Assembly (NCBI RefSeq): GCF_014636935.1
Contig: NZ_BMES01000001.1
Coordinates: 971,383-1,035,382, forward strand
Reading direction: 5' to 3'
DNA length: 64,000 nt
Origin: Alsobacter metallidurans
GTDB lineage: Bacteria; Pseudomonadota; Alphaproteobacteria; Rhizobiales; Beijerinckiaceae
A program made the position numbers and the translations under genes. The notes under the pieces were generated by a model. The model made no database searches. It saw nothing but the letters and a program-made list of their open reading frames with translations, and was not told where the DNA came from. This document shows, one piece after another, positions 1-8,369 of the stretch. The first letter of the stretch is position 1; the number at the start of each line of letters is the position of its first letter.

Positions 1-17
1 TCTCCCCCGATTTCGGA

Positions 18-422
18 TCAGCGCGTCGCCGGGCGGCGACGCTCGGCCAGATGGCCGCGCAGCAGCGCCATGTTCTTGAGGTTCGCGCGGTAGAAGACGT
101 CGCCGACCCAGCCCACGACCGGGATCGCGCTCAAGACCGCGTCGACACAGACGTGCCCGGCCATGCGGACCAGCATCGCCTTGGGCGCGCCGAGCCGGTG
201 CGCCTCCCAGATCAGGTAGGCCGAGACGCCCTTGGCGGCGATGAGGCCCGCGCCGGGGATCAGGTTCAGCACCGCGTCCGCGCCGAACGTGATGCGGGTG
301 CCGGGAATCCGCACGGCGCTGTCCAGCAGGCGTGCGATGGCGTCCAGCCGGCGCTCCGCATCAGCCACCGAGCTTCGCTCGTAGGACGGCTGATATACAC
401 TGAGGGGAGATGTATATTGCAT
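18..422 (-). CDS. DUF4112 domain protein
   Basis: This 134-residue protein is a compact match to the DUF4112 family, whose function is unknown. After a short polar N-terminus there is a helix containing RRLDAIARLLD, then the family-like stretch IPGTRITFGADAVLNLIPG, and two hydrophobic hairpin-like segments ending in LIPGAG and IPVVGWVGD. These segments suggest a small membrane-associated protein without a cleavable signal peptide. The ATG start gives the usual family length. It stands alone, and the roughly 270 bases upstream hold no other recognisable gene. Family assignment is by remembered pattern, so function stays open. Confidence 0.8.
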   Translation of the reverse strand: MQYTSPLSVYQPSYERSSVADAERRLDAIARLLDSAVRIPGTRITFGADAVLNLIPGAGLIAAKGVSAYLIWEAHRLGAPKAMLVRMAGHVCVDAVLSAIPVVGWVGDVFYRANLKNMALLRGHLAERRRPATR

Positions 423-695
423 GAGAGACTCCCAAGAGCGCGACGTTCTTACACGTACGGCAGGTGGAAGAGTCCGACATCGTAGTCCCTTGCGAGACTA
501 CCAGAGGGGCCCGGACCCCGATGTTACATCACGTGGGATGCCGTTGCACGGCTCACAAGGGATGCCGGCCGGAGGTGCTCGATTTATTTCGATACGCGCC
601 GCCACATTGCGGTCAAATATACTACGTGTGATGCGGCAGTGGTTGTCGCGGCGCGCGATTGTCGCGGGCGTGCGTCAACCCGGGAGGGCATTACG

Positions 696-995
696 ATGGC
701 TGCGCCGACCACGCTCGACTCTGCCCGCTCGCGTCCTGGCCGCCCGCCGAGCGTTGTCGAGGAGCGCCGCGACATGCTCGCCGGGCTCTGGGCCGCCCGC
801 CTGATGCTTGTTCCGCCCGACATGATCTCGATCTATCTCGCCGAGTGCGCCCAGGCCAAGGACAAGGCCGCGCTTGTCGCAAAGCTTCACCGCGATCTCA
901 CCGCCCGCGGGCTGAACGCCTCCCCTGGCCTCATTCGCGAGAAGCTCGCCGCCTATGAGGCGCAGGCCGCCCGCGACATCGTTCGGGCGGCCTGA
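696..995 (+). CDS. DUF1476-like protein (ATP synthase zeta-subunit relative)
   Basis: The 99-residue product resembles the DUF1476 family, which includes the zeta inhibitor of F1-ATPase in alphaproteobacteria. The core EERRDMLAGLWAARLM, a helix rich in Ala and Lys, and the closing LNASPGLIREKLAAYEAQA follow the zeta helical-bundle pattern. The N-terminus (MAAPTTLDSARSRPGRPP) is different and shorter than the inhibitory segment of known zeta proteins, so it may be a paralogue that does not inhibit ATPase. I chose the ATG preceded by GGGAGGG rather than an in-frame codon 57 bases upstream. It lies about 70 bases before the formaldehyde dehydrogenase gene on the same strand. Confidence 0.65.
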   Translation: MAAPTTLDSARSRPGRPPSVVEERRDMLAGLWAARLMLVPPDMISIYLAECAQAKDKAALVAKLHRDLTARGLNASPGLIREKLAAYEAQAARDIVRAA

Positions 996-1064
996 AGCGC
1001 CGCCGGCTCTGGCCTTCCCCGGCGGTCGCGCGATAGTCTCCGGTTGCACAACCGGAGATAGTTC

Positions 1065-2174
<1,110 letters not shown>

Positions 2175-2238
2175 AACGAGAAAGGCCCTCGCTTCCGCAA
2201 AGGCCTTTGCGATTTCATCTCGTCGAACGTCTCAAAGC

Positions 2239-2290
2239 CCCTCATCCTGAGGAGCAGACCCACTTGGGTCTGCGTCTCGAAGGACGAGGG
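2239..2290. repeat. Intergenic palindromic repeat, family B
   Basis: An imperfect palindrome of the form CCTCATCCTGAGGAGC...TCTCGAAGGACGAGG. The same unit recurs in inverted orientation near 36.3-36.4 kb. It lies downstream of the formaldehyde dehydrogenase gene and contains no gene. Confidence 0.75.
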
Positions 2291-2345
2291 ATCGTTCAGC
2301 CTGCGAGCTTGCAAGCCCGGCAGGAAAAGCTCGCCAACTCTCCAC

Positions 2346-2423
2346 CGTCATCCCCGGGCTTGACCCGGGGATCCACGCACTGGGCCCCGGCGTGGATGGC
2401 CGGGACAAGCCCGGCCATGACGG
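2346..2423. repeat. Intergenic palindromic repeat, family C
   Basis: A palindromic unit with arms of the type GTCATCCCCGGG(C) and GCCGGGACAAGCCCGGCCAT. Two further copies lie near 10.3 kb and 21.2 kb. The 279 bases between the two flanking genes hold only this repeat and the preceding family B unit. Confidence 0.75.
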
Positions 2424-2453
2424 CGAGAGGCAGCCAGGTTCCGCCGGGACGCC

Positions 2454-4094
2454 TCAAAGGCTCTTCGCGTTGCCGGCCGCGATCGTGTAGCGGCGACCGT
2501 TGCCGTCTTCGTCAGCGAAGGTGGCGACGTTGCCCGAGACTTCCACCGTGTAGCAGGTCTCCTCGTCGTCCTCCGGGTACTCCTCGCAGATCTTCTCGCC
2601 CTTGATGGCCCACTTGCCGACCGTGATCTCGTCGTCGACGAGCTGCTTCACCGCGCCCTTCTTGTCGTAGAACCACACGCCGGCGTCACCGTCGGAGTTC
2701 TTGCCCGACACGGTGTTGCCGATCACGGCGTTCAGCGCCGCCAGGCCGGTGAGCTTGCCGGCGGCCGGGGCCGCCTGGGCGACCTTGGGGGCGGGAGCTG
2801 CCGCCGCGCCTGCCTTCGGAGCCGGAGCCGGGGCCGCCGCAGCCGCGCCTTCAGACACGGCCGTGATGGCGAGCCGCGCCACCACCGCCATGGGGTCGCC
2901 CAGCGCAGCGGCTTCCACCAGCGAGAGCGGGCCCGCCTTTGGCTTCGCCGTCACGGTGAGGCTCTTGGGGTTTGATATGAACGCGGCCACGGCTGCGCCT
3001 GTCGAGGCCGCGGATGCTGTCCCACCGAGCAGCGCCGGGATGATCTGGCCCGCCATGCCGGCCGTCTCGGCCTGGAAAGCGTCCATGGTCTTGTTCTGCG
3101 ACGCCGCCGCGAAGGCCAGCGCCTTCTCGACGCCGCCGCCGTTCACGACGCGGACCGTCAGGCCCGAGAAAGCAAGGCCCATCGCGGCCGCGGTCCGCTG
3201 CGCCTGGTCGCCGGTGAACAGCACCGGCTCGACGCCGGCGAGTTCCGCCTTCAGGCCCACCGAGCCGAGCTGCGCCAGCGAGAGCGTGATGTCGTCGGCC
3301 GCGTAGGTCTTCGCGGCCGTGTCATAGGTTCCGCTGAACGTCATTCCCATCTCGAGCTGCGAGAGGCCGGCCCCCTTCAGGCTCGTGGCGAGTTCCGAAG
3401 CCGGGGCCGGCTGGATCACGAGGCTGCGCAGGGCAAAAGCCGTCTTGGTCGGGATGTCGCCCGCATAGGAGGCGTCCAGGCTCATGGAGCCAAGCTTCAC
3501 GCGGGTGAGGTTGCCGCCGGCGGCGTCCTTGGGGGTCTTGGAATCCGGCACGCTGCCTTCGAACCCGTCGAAAGCAATCCGGTCGATTTTCAGCGCGCCG
3601 TCCGCGAACCGGCCGGTCTCGGCCGCCGCCATGAGGTGCGAGAGATCGAGGCCATCCACCGTCAGGCCGTTGATGGCCAGCTTGCCGTCGCCCTGCTCGT
3701 TTTTGAACGTGCTTTCCGCGCCCGTGAAGCTGAGCCGCGCGATGCGGCCGCTGTCTACGCCGCGGGCCTCCAGGCCCTTCACGACAAAGCGCTGGTCCTT
3801 GGCTTCGCTCACCACGTCGCCCAGCGTCAGGCGGGCGGCCTTGGCCTTTTCGGCGATGGCGCGCTTCTCGGCGGCGGGCGCATCCTTGCTGAAGAGCTTG
3901 GCGAGCTCGTCGCGCGTCAGGTTGGTGTCCGTCGCCTCGATCCTGGACAGAGTCAGCGTGCCGCCTTCGGGCGTGGTCATCATCAAGGGCTCGAGCGACA
4001 CCGTCTGGGCGAGGGCCGGTGCGGACACGCAGGTCGTCAAAGCCAGCGCGAGAGCGCGCAGGCCGCGGCTCTGCGGAACGGAAAGGGATGTCAT
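2454..4094 (-). CDS. Exported protein with DUF995-like C-terminal domain
   Basis: The product is about 546 residues from an ATG with AAGAGG just upstream. An in-frame codon 75 bases further upstream would add a poor N-terminus. A Sec signal peptide is visible, with a hydrophobic run ending in PALAQ. The long middle region is a repeat-poor beta/alpha periplasmic-type domain of unknown function. It is followed by an Ala/Pro-rich linker (APAPAPKAGAAAAPAPK). The last 100 residues, with GNTVSG, VWFYDKKG, GKWAIKGEKIC and ETCYTVEV, resemble the DUF995 pattern, including a likely disulfide pair. The role is unknown, and the domain label is from pattern only. Confidence 0.65.
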   Translation of the reverse strand: MTSLSVPQSRGLRALALALTTCVSAPALAQTVSLEPLMMTTPEGGTLTLSRIEATDTNLTRDELAKLFSKDAPAAEKRAIAEKAKAARLTLGDVVSEAKDQRFVVKGLEARGVDSGRIARLSFTGAESTFKNEQGDGKLAINGLTVDGLDLSHLMAAAETGRFADGALKIDRIAFDGFEGSVPDSKTPKDAAGGNLTRVKLGSMSLDASYAGDIPTKTAFALRSLVIQPAPASELATSLKGAGLSQLEMGMTFSGTYDTAAKTYAADDITLSLAQLGSVGLKAELAGVEPVLFTGDQAQRTAAAMGLAFSGLTVRVVNGGGVEKALAFAAASQNKTMDAFQAETAGMAGQIIPALLGGTASAASTGAAVAAFISNPKSLTVTAKPKAGPLSLVEAAALGDPMAVVARLAITAVSEGAAAAAPAPAPKAGAAAAPAPKVAQAAPAAGKLTGLAALNAVIGNTVSGKNSDGDAGVWFYDKKGAVKQLVDDEITVGKWAIKGEKICEEYPEDDEETCYTVEVSGNVATFADEDGNGRRYTIAAGNAKSL

Positions 4095-4160
4095 GAAGGC
4101 CTCTTGGTTTCCAGCGCAGATCGTTCGCCGAATTCGTTCAACGCAATATCCCGGGCAGAT

Positions 4161-4199
4161 TAAAAACAAGTTCGCTCCCGGCCGCGTCGGCCGGGAGCG
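4161..4199 (-). terminator. Rho-independent terminator of the Spy-like gene
   Basis: A perfect 11-bp stem CGCTCCCGGCC / GGCCGGGAGCG with a 5-base loop. On the minus strand it is followed by CTTGTTTTTA. It lies just after the stop codon of the LTXXQ-type gene on that strand. Confidence 0.85.
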
Positions 4200-4208
4200 T
4201 TAACGATT

Positions 4209-4730
4209 TTAGTTGGCTCGCTCGCCGCGGTTCCACCAGTGGCCATGGCCACCGCCTTCGCGACGCCCGGGGCCCATCCAGCGCAGCCGGTCACGTTGCT
4301 TGTCGTCCAGCTTGGCGTAGAGCGCGTCCGCGGCGGGGCGCACTGTCCGGATGGCGTCCAGCCCGGCGGCCATGCCCTTTTCGGCCAGCGCCAGCCGGCC
4401 CGGGGGCGTGCGGTCGGCCCGCTCGGCATCCGTCGGGCAGCCGGCCTTCAGCTTTGCTTCGCCATCAGCCAGCGCCTTGCGCAGGTTCTCGAACTCACCC
4501 TTTTGTGCGTCCGTGATCCTCACCGTGCTTTCGATCCGGTCCGCAATGCGCGGCGCAACCGGCTCTTTCGCGGTGCAGAGGCGCTCGCCCATCATTCGCC
4601 CCATGCCGGGGCCCATGCCCATCATGCCGCCATGAGGGCCACGCTCCTGCGCGTAAGCGGCCGTTAGCGCGCCCGCAGCCGCAATCGCCGCGACGCCGCC
4701 CAGGATCCATTTCGCTCGCTTGGTCGCCAT
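4209..4730 (-). CDS. Spy/CpxP-like periplasmic LTXXQ-type protein
   Basis: A 173-residue exported helical protein. The N-terminus has a signal peptide (hydrophobic core AAIAAAGALTAAYAQ), followed by a Gly/Met-rich stretch (GGMMGMGPGMGRMMG). Two helical motifs of the LTXXQ class, ITDAQKGEFENL and LDDKQRDRL, match the Spy/CpxP family of periplasmic chaperones or stress sensors. The Gly/Met-rich segment and the His-rich tail (GGGHGHWW) could bind metal such as copper, but that is inference. It has its own strong terminator and no obvious two-component partner nearby. Confidence 0.75.
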   Translation of the reverse strand: MATKRAKWILGGVAAIAAAGALTAAYAQERGPHGGMMGMGPGMGRMMGERLCTAKEPVAPRIADRIESTVRITDAQKGEFENLRKALADGEAKLKAGCPTDAERADRTPPGRLALAEKGMAAGLDAIRTVRPAADALYAKLDDKQRDRLRWMGPGRREGGGHGHWWNRGERAN

Positions 4731-4864
4731 TGTTCCGTCTCCGCCAATATCCGGGCTCGGCGAGCTCCGGCTGGTGGAGAGAATGGCGGCGCGCGTCTAT
4801 CCCGCTCCTGTCCGGCGGATGAACTTTCCGCAATCTCGAGCGCTGCTTCAGCAGCCCAGCTGCT

Positions 4865-5287
4865 TCAGCAGCCGAGCGGTGGGCAAATGCGGCCGGGAAT
4901 CGTGTTGGCGTTCGGATTGGGCGGCATGATCGGGTTGGGGATGGCGTCGCGTCGCATGTTTTCCCGGCTGATCGCGTCAAGACGCTTCTCCTGGCTCGGC
5001 GCCCGGCTCGGACCGCGGGGCGGCGACGACAGCTCGAACGGCGCAGGATCAACCGGCGTCAGCGTCCCCGGCCGGTTTCGCGCCGGAGCAGTTCTGTAGA
5101 TCTGGCGCTCGCCCCGTTTCGCGCCTTCGCGACGCGAACCCAGCTTGCCTTCCACGCAGGCGCGGTAGCCCGGCTTGCCCCAGACGCATTCGGATGCGCT
5201 GGCCGGGGCGGCAAACAACAGCGGCGCCAGCGCTAAGGCGCCAATCACCGCGACGGCGCGAAGCGAAACAGAGGGGCGATGAGGCAC
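4865..5287 (-). CDS. Hypothetical exported protein, proline-rich
   Basis: I place the start at a GTG with AAAGGA six bases upstream, giving about 140 residues. A TTG 30 bases further upstream is possible but has no ribosome-binding site. The N-terminus is a clear signal peptide (AVIGALALAPLLFAAPASA). The mature part begins SECVWGKPGYRACVEGKLG with two cysteines, continues into a basic, Pro-rich low-complexity region, and ends in CPPLGC with two more cysteines. I do not recognise a family. The cysteine spacing suggests disulfides in the periplasm. Confidence 0.55.
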   Translation of the reverse strand: MPHRPSVSLRAVAVIGALALAPLLFAAPASASECVWGKPGYRACVEGKLGSRREGAKRGERQIYRTAPARNRPGTLTPVDPAPFELSSPPRGPSRAPSQEKRLDAISRENMRRDAIPNPIMPPNPNANTIPGRICPPLGC

Positions 5288-5349
5288 GGAGGATCCTTTC
5301 GAACTCGCCGCCGACAACGCGGCCGGCGCGGCCCGGATCCGTCGCGCCC

Positions 5350-5460
5350 TCAGCCGAATTCGATACCAGACCCAATAAGGAACGCATAGACCAGCATCAG
5401 CAAAGCCGCGAGCGCGATCAGCGCCACGCCTCCCATCATCATGCGTTCGTCACGGGACAT
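5350..5460 (-). CDS. Small single-pass membrane protein (36 aa)
   Basis: A short reading frame starting MSRDERMMMGG, followed by one uninterrupted hydrophobic helix (VALIALAALLMLVYAFLIG) and a short tail ending EFG. The charged N-terminus and single helix are typical of small membrane proteins. There is no strong Shine-Dalgarno sequence before the ATG, so expression is uncertain. It sits between an exported protein on the same strand and a divergent BRCT-TPR gene. Confidence 0.45.
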   Translation of the reverse strand: MSRDERMMMGGVALIALAALLMLVYAFLIGSGIEFG

Positions 5461-5582
5461 CGGGCTACTGGCTCTGCCGGATCAACGGCCCAAGCCTTAG
5501 CCCAGCGGAGGGCTGCCCACATCTAAACGATGCCCAACCCTCGTTGCGCCGGCTGCCGCGCAAATTCTCCAAAGGATACGCA

Positions 5583-5610
5583 TTGCAGCCGAGCTGCAGC
5601 TCTGTAGTAT
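5583..5610 (+). promoter_or_regulatory. Possible promoter of the BRCT-TPR gene
   Basis: TTGCAG and TAGTAT separated by 16 bases. The inferred transcription start would lie only a few bases before the ATG at 5626. This favours the ATG at 5683, which has AGGA seven bases upstream, as the true start of the gene. Confidence 0.35.
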
Positions 5611-5682
5611 CGCCTGTGGACGGCCATGCAGATTCCAAGTGAATCGCTCGCCCGGCCGCAGGGTTCGAGGCAGGATCTGCTG

Positions 5683-6759
5683 ATGGACGCACTCGCTGGC
5701 GCAACCCTCCACATCCACGGCCGTCTTGACGGCCTGACGGTCCGGCAGGCTTCGCGCCTGATCGAGCTGGCCGGGGGAAAAGTCGCCAAGCGCGTCGGCG
5801 CCTCCACCACCCACATCGTCCTGGCGCACAGCGCCGCCGCGATCGAGCCGGAGGACATCGCCGATCTCGGCCAGGTGTTCACCCTCGTGAGCGAGTTCTC
5901 GTTTCGCCGCGCGCTGGGGCTCGGCCCTGGCCCTGAGACCGACAGCCGCACCTGGAACGCCAAGGACCTCGCCCGTCACGCACGGTTGAGCGAGGAGGAG
6001 GTGGAGCGCCTGGCGCTGTTCGACCTGCTGGATCCGGCCGAGGCGCTGTTCGGCTTCCGCGATCTCGCCTCGGCGCGCGAGGCGGCCCGGCTGCTTGGCG
6101 CCGGCGTCGAGATGGCGGCTTTGCTGAGCGCCGGCGCGGCTTTGCGGCGGCGCGGCCTGCGGCTGAGCGAGGCGCGGCTGTCGGCGGCCCCGTGGGGCGA
6201 CCTCGCGCTGGGCCGCGCGCCGCATCTCGCCACCTTCGACGGCCAGCTGACGCTGGACCTGGGTGAAACGCCCGTGCGGGTGGCGGACCTCGCCGAAGCC
6301 GCCGAGGACTACGAGGAAGCCGGCGATCCCGGCCGGGCGGAGGGCCTCTACCGCATCGCGGCCCGCATCGACCGGTGGGACCCGGTGCTGCCCTTCAACC
6401 TCGCCAACGTGCTCTACGCGCAGGGCCGGGAGGCGGAGGCCATCATCGCCTACCAGACCGCGCTGGCGCGCGACCCCGGCTATGTGGATGCGCTCTACAA
6501 TCTCGGCGTCCTGTCCAGCCTGCGCGACTGCAACGAGGACGCGGAGCGCTACTACCGCACGGCGCTCGGGCTTGAGCCCACGCATTCGGAGGCGCGCTTC
6601 AACCTGGCGCTGCTGCTCACCCAGATGCGCCGCTTCCCTGACGCGCTGGCGCTGTGGGAGGAGTTCATCCGCTGCGGCCCCTCGCGCGAGGACCTCTCGC
6701 AGGCGCGCCGCTACGCGCTGATGTGCCGGATGGAAATGGCCGCCGCCCGCCAGCACTGA
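5683..6759 (+). CDS. BRCT - MerR-like - TPR domain fusion protein
   Basis: About 358 residues from the ATG preceded by AGGA; an in-frame ATG at 5626 would add 19 residues. The first ~80 residues (ATLHIHGRLDGLT, LIELAGGKVAKRVGASTTHI) have the BRCT pattern, a phosphopeptide or DNA-end binding fold usually seen in DNA ligases. The middle (LFGFRDLASAREAARLLGAG) looks like a degenerate MerR-type helix-turn-helix. The second half holds TPR units, for example PVLPFNLANVLYAQGREAEA, DALYNLGVLSSL and SEARFNLALLLTQ. TPRs mediate protein contacts. The combination suggests a scaffold or regulator, with function unknown. The domain calls are by eye. Confidence 0.65.
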   Translation: MDALAGATLHIHGRLDGLTVRQASRLIELAGGKVAKRVGASTTHIVLAHSAAAIEPEDIADLGQVFTLVSEFSFRRALGLGPGPETDSRTWNAKDLARHARLSEEEVERLALFDLLDPAEALFGFRDLASAREAARLLGAGVEMAALLSAGAALRRRGLRLSEARLSAAPWGDLALGRAPHLATFDGQLTLDLGETPVRVADLAEAAEDYEEAGDPGRAEGLYRIAARIDRWDPVLPFNLANVLYAQGREAEAIIAYQTALARDPGYVDALYNLGVLSSLRDCNEDAERYYRTALGLEPTHSEARFNLALLLTQMRRFPDALALWEEFIRCGPSREDLSQARRYALMCRMEMAAARQH

Positions 6760-6811
6760 ATGGCCGGAGAAGCGCTGCGCGGTAACGCCGTTCCAAGAAG
6801 AACCATGTATC

Positions 6812-6836
6812 CGGCAAGCTTTCGTTCAGCTTGCCG
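6812..6836. terminator. Perfect 9-bp hairpin after the BRCT-TPR gene
   Basis: CGGCAAGCT and AGCTTGCCG separated by a 7-base loop, some 50 bases after the stop codon. There is no T-run, so it may be a Rho-dependent end, an RNA stabiliser, or part of the structured region that follows. Confidence 0.4.
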
Positions 6837-6993
6837 AGAGCAGAGCGACCCTGATGCGTAGTTGAGCGTATTCCGTCCAGCCCCGGACAGGAGGATGCTT
6901 GAGTGGTCGATCGGTCGAGGGATCAGGGCTCCATCACACAGTCCTCCCGACGACAGCCCGGTCGTGTAGCCCCACCGGGCAAGTTGCCTCTCG
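6835..6993 (+). ncRNA. Candidate structured non-coding RNA (~160 nt)
   Basis: This gene-free stretch can fold back on itself. CGAGAG at its 5' end pairs with CTCTCG at its 3' end. GTCC/GGAC near 6878 and GCCCGGT/ACCGGGC near 6955-6980 form local hairpins, and GGAGGA pairs with TCCTCC about 50 bases later. The length and rod-like outline recall 6S-type RNAs, but I cannot identify the family, and the strand is a guess. The 332-base gap around it holds no open reading frame that looks real. A covariance-model search would decide. Confidence 0.3.
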
Positions 6994-7091
6994 AACGCGA
7001 AACGCCGGCGGCGGTTTTTAACCGCGCCGGCGCGAGCGCGCCAGTCGCGATCCCGCTCGAAGCGGGCGCGACCGGCGAAAGGCAGGATGGA

Positions 7092-7583
7092 TCAGGCCGC
7101 AGCGGCAGGGTTCACGGCGTCCTCGGCGAGTTCCGACAGAAGTTCGTCGGTGTTCTCTTCTTCCACCAGCGTGGCCTTGATCAGCTCCTCGACCTCCGAG
7201 AGGCCGAGCTGCTTGGCCCAGGCCAGCATCGTTCCGTATCGCGTGATCTCGTAGTGCTCCACCGCCTGCGCGGCGGCGATCAGGCCGGCGTCCAGCGCGG
7301 AGCCGCCTTCGAATTCCTCGACCACCTCGTCGCCCTCGGCAATGATCCCGAGGATGGCCTTGCATTCCACGCCCTGCGGCTTCTCGCCCAGGATCTTGAA
7401 CACCTGCTCGAGCCGCTCGACCTGCTTGCGGGTTTCCTCGAGGTGAACCCCGAAGGCGCCGCGCAGATCGTCGGACTTGGCCGCCTGCGCCATCTTGGGC
7501 AGGGCTTTCAGGATCTGCTGCTCGGCAAAATAGGTGTCCTTGAGCTGATGCAGGAACAGCGCGTGAAGGTCTTTGTCGGCCAT
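7092..7583 (-). CDS. YciE/YciF-family (DUF892) ferritin-like protein
   Basis: A 163-residue four-helix protein of the DUF892 family, a ferritin-fold group often induced by stress. The opening MADKDLHALFLHQLKDTYFA and the Glu/His pattern across the helices (HLEETRKQVERLEQVF, EHYEITRYGTM, LVEEENTDELLSELA) fit a di-metal carboxylate site. I chose the ATG with GAGGA eight bases upstream; the reading frame runs 135 bases further upstream but without family-like sequence. The upstream region carries an EcfG-type promoter, consistent with a general-stress role. Biochemical activity in this family is not firmly known. Confidence 0.85.
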   Translation of the reverse strand: MADKDLHALFLHQLKDTYFAEQQILKALPKMAQAAKSDDLRGAFGVHLEETRKQVERLEQVFKILGEKPQGVECKAILGIIAEGDEVVEEFEGGSALDAGLIAAAQAVEHYEITRYGTMLAWAKQLGLSEVEELIKATLVEEENTDELLSELAEDAVNPAAAA

Positions 7584-7617
7584 GATGGTGATCCTCGGTG
7601 CGGGTGTGAGCCGAGCA

Positions 7618-7642
7618 AACCGCCGGCTCCGCCGATTGTTCC
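7618..7642 (-). promoter_or_regulatory. Sigma-EcfG-type promoter of the YciF-like gene
   Basis: On the minus strand GGAAC is followed after 16 bases by GGTT, close to the GGAAC-N16/17-CGTT consensus of the alphaproteobacterial general-stress sigma factor. It lies about 35 bases before the start codon. One mismatch in the -10 element. Confidence 0.55.
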
Positions 7643-7771
7643 GATGCCGTTCGCCGCGTGCGGTGGCCATCGGGAATGGCGGGAGGCTTGCGCAAGCCGG
7701 TAACGCTTTGCTCACCATGGCGGCCCGGCTCTTGCGCCCTGTGCGACGGGGAACCCGCGCTGGAGCCGAAA

Positions 7772-7954
7772 ATGTCTGAAATCAGCACAGAATCGTCCAC
7801 GGATCGTTCGCTGGCGCCCGAGCCCAAGCCCGCGCGCTTGTCCGAAAACAACACGCGGCCGCTGATGTTCGCGCTCATCGGGGCCAGTCTCGTGCTGTTG
7901 CTGGGCTGGATGGCGTTCTTGGGCTGGGCCGTGGTCTGGCTGATCCACGCTTAA
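7772..7954 (+). CDS. Small single-pass membrane protein (60 aa)
   Basis: Starts MSEISTESSTDRSLAPEPK, a polar Ser/Glu/Pro-rich segment. One strong transmembrane helix follows (MFALIGASLVLLLGWMAFLG), and the protein ends WLIHA. This predicts a short cytosolic tail and a single membrane anchor. It is divergent from the YciF-like gene across about 190 bases, so it may share stress control, but I see no EcfG element for it. I do not recognise a family. Confidence 0.55.
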   Translation: MSEISTESSTDRSLAPEPKPARLSENNTRPLMFALIGASLVLLLGWMAFLGWAVVWLIHA

Positions 7955-8100
7955 AGACGGCCCACTTGGCGCGATCATTTAATGCCCACGTACGGCGCCG
8001 CGCTTAACGAAATGCGGCCGCAGCACGCCGCACCCGCTGCGCGAGCCCCGCACAAACCCTGATCGTAAAGGCGCGAATGTCCGCCTTCGCGTCGTGTCGC

Positions 8101-8202
8101 TATAAGAGCCGCGGCAAGTCTGGGGGCAGACGCCGCCGGCGAGGCAATCAGCTGAGCGGTTCCGAGCGGCCGTCGACGTCGGGGGGCGTCGGCGGCCGTT
8201 TC
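8101..8202 (+). other. Hairpin-rich intergenic region, possible small RNA
   Basis: The 415 bases before the metalloprotease hold no gene. TATAAG at 8101-8106 could be a -10 element without a good -35. About 65 bases later there is a 12-bp stem (CGGCCGTCGACG / CGTCGGCGGCCG, one G-T pair) followed by TTTCGTT, which looks like an intrinsic terminator. Promoter-like and terminator-like signals about 90 bases apart could define a small RNA, or the hairpin could end read-through from upstream. Confidence 0.3.
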
Positions 8203-8369
8203 GTTGCGCAGTGTTGCACCGGCCGCGCAGCTTTGCGTCGCCGTTTAAGATAAACGTTTCGTTGACGAAGCAGGCCGATCAATAGGCCAACGCCTCTTGC
8301 TCGCCGCAGGGCGGGCCATGGGCCATTGGGCCCGGCCCTGTCTCGAACGCCTCATCGACGGACACGACC

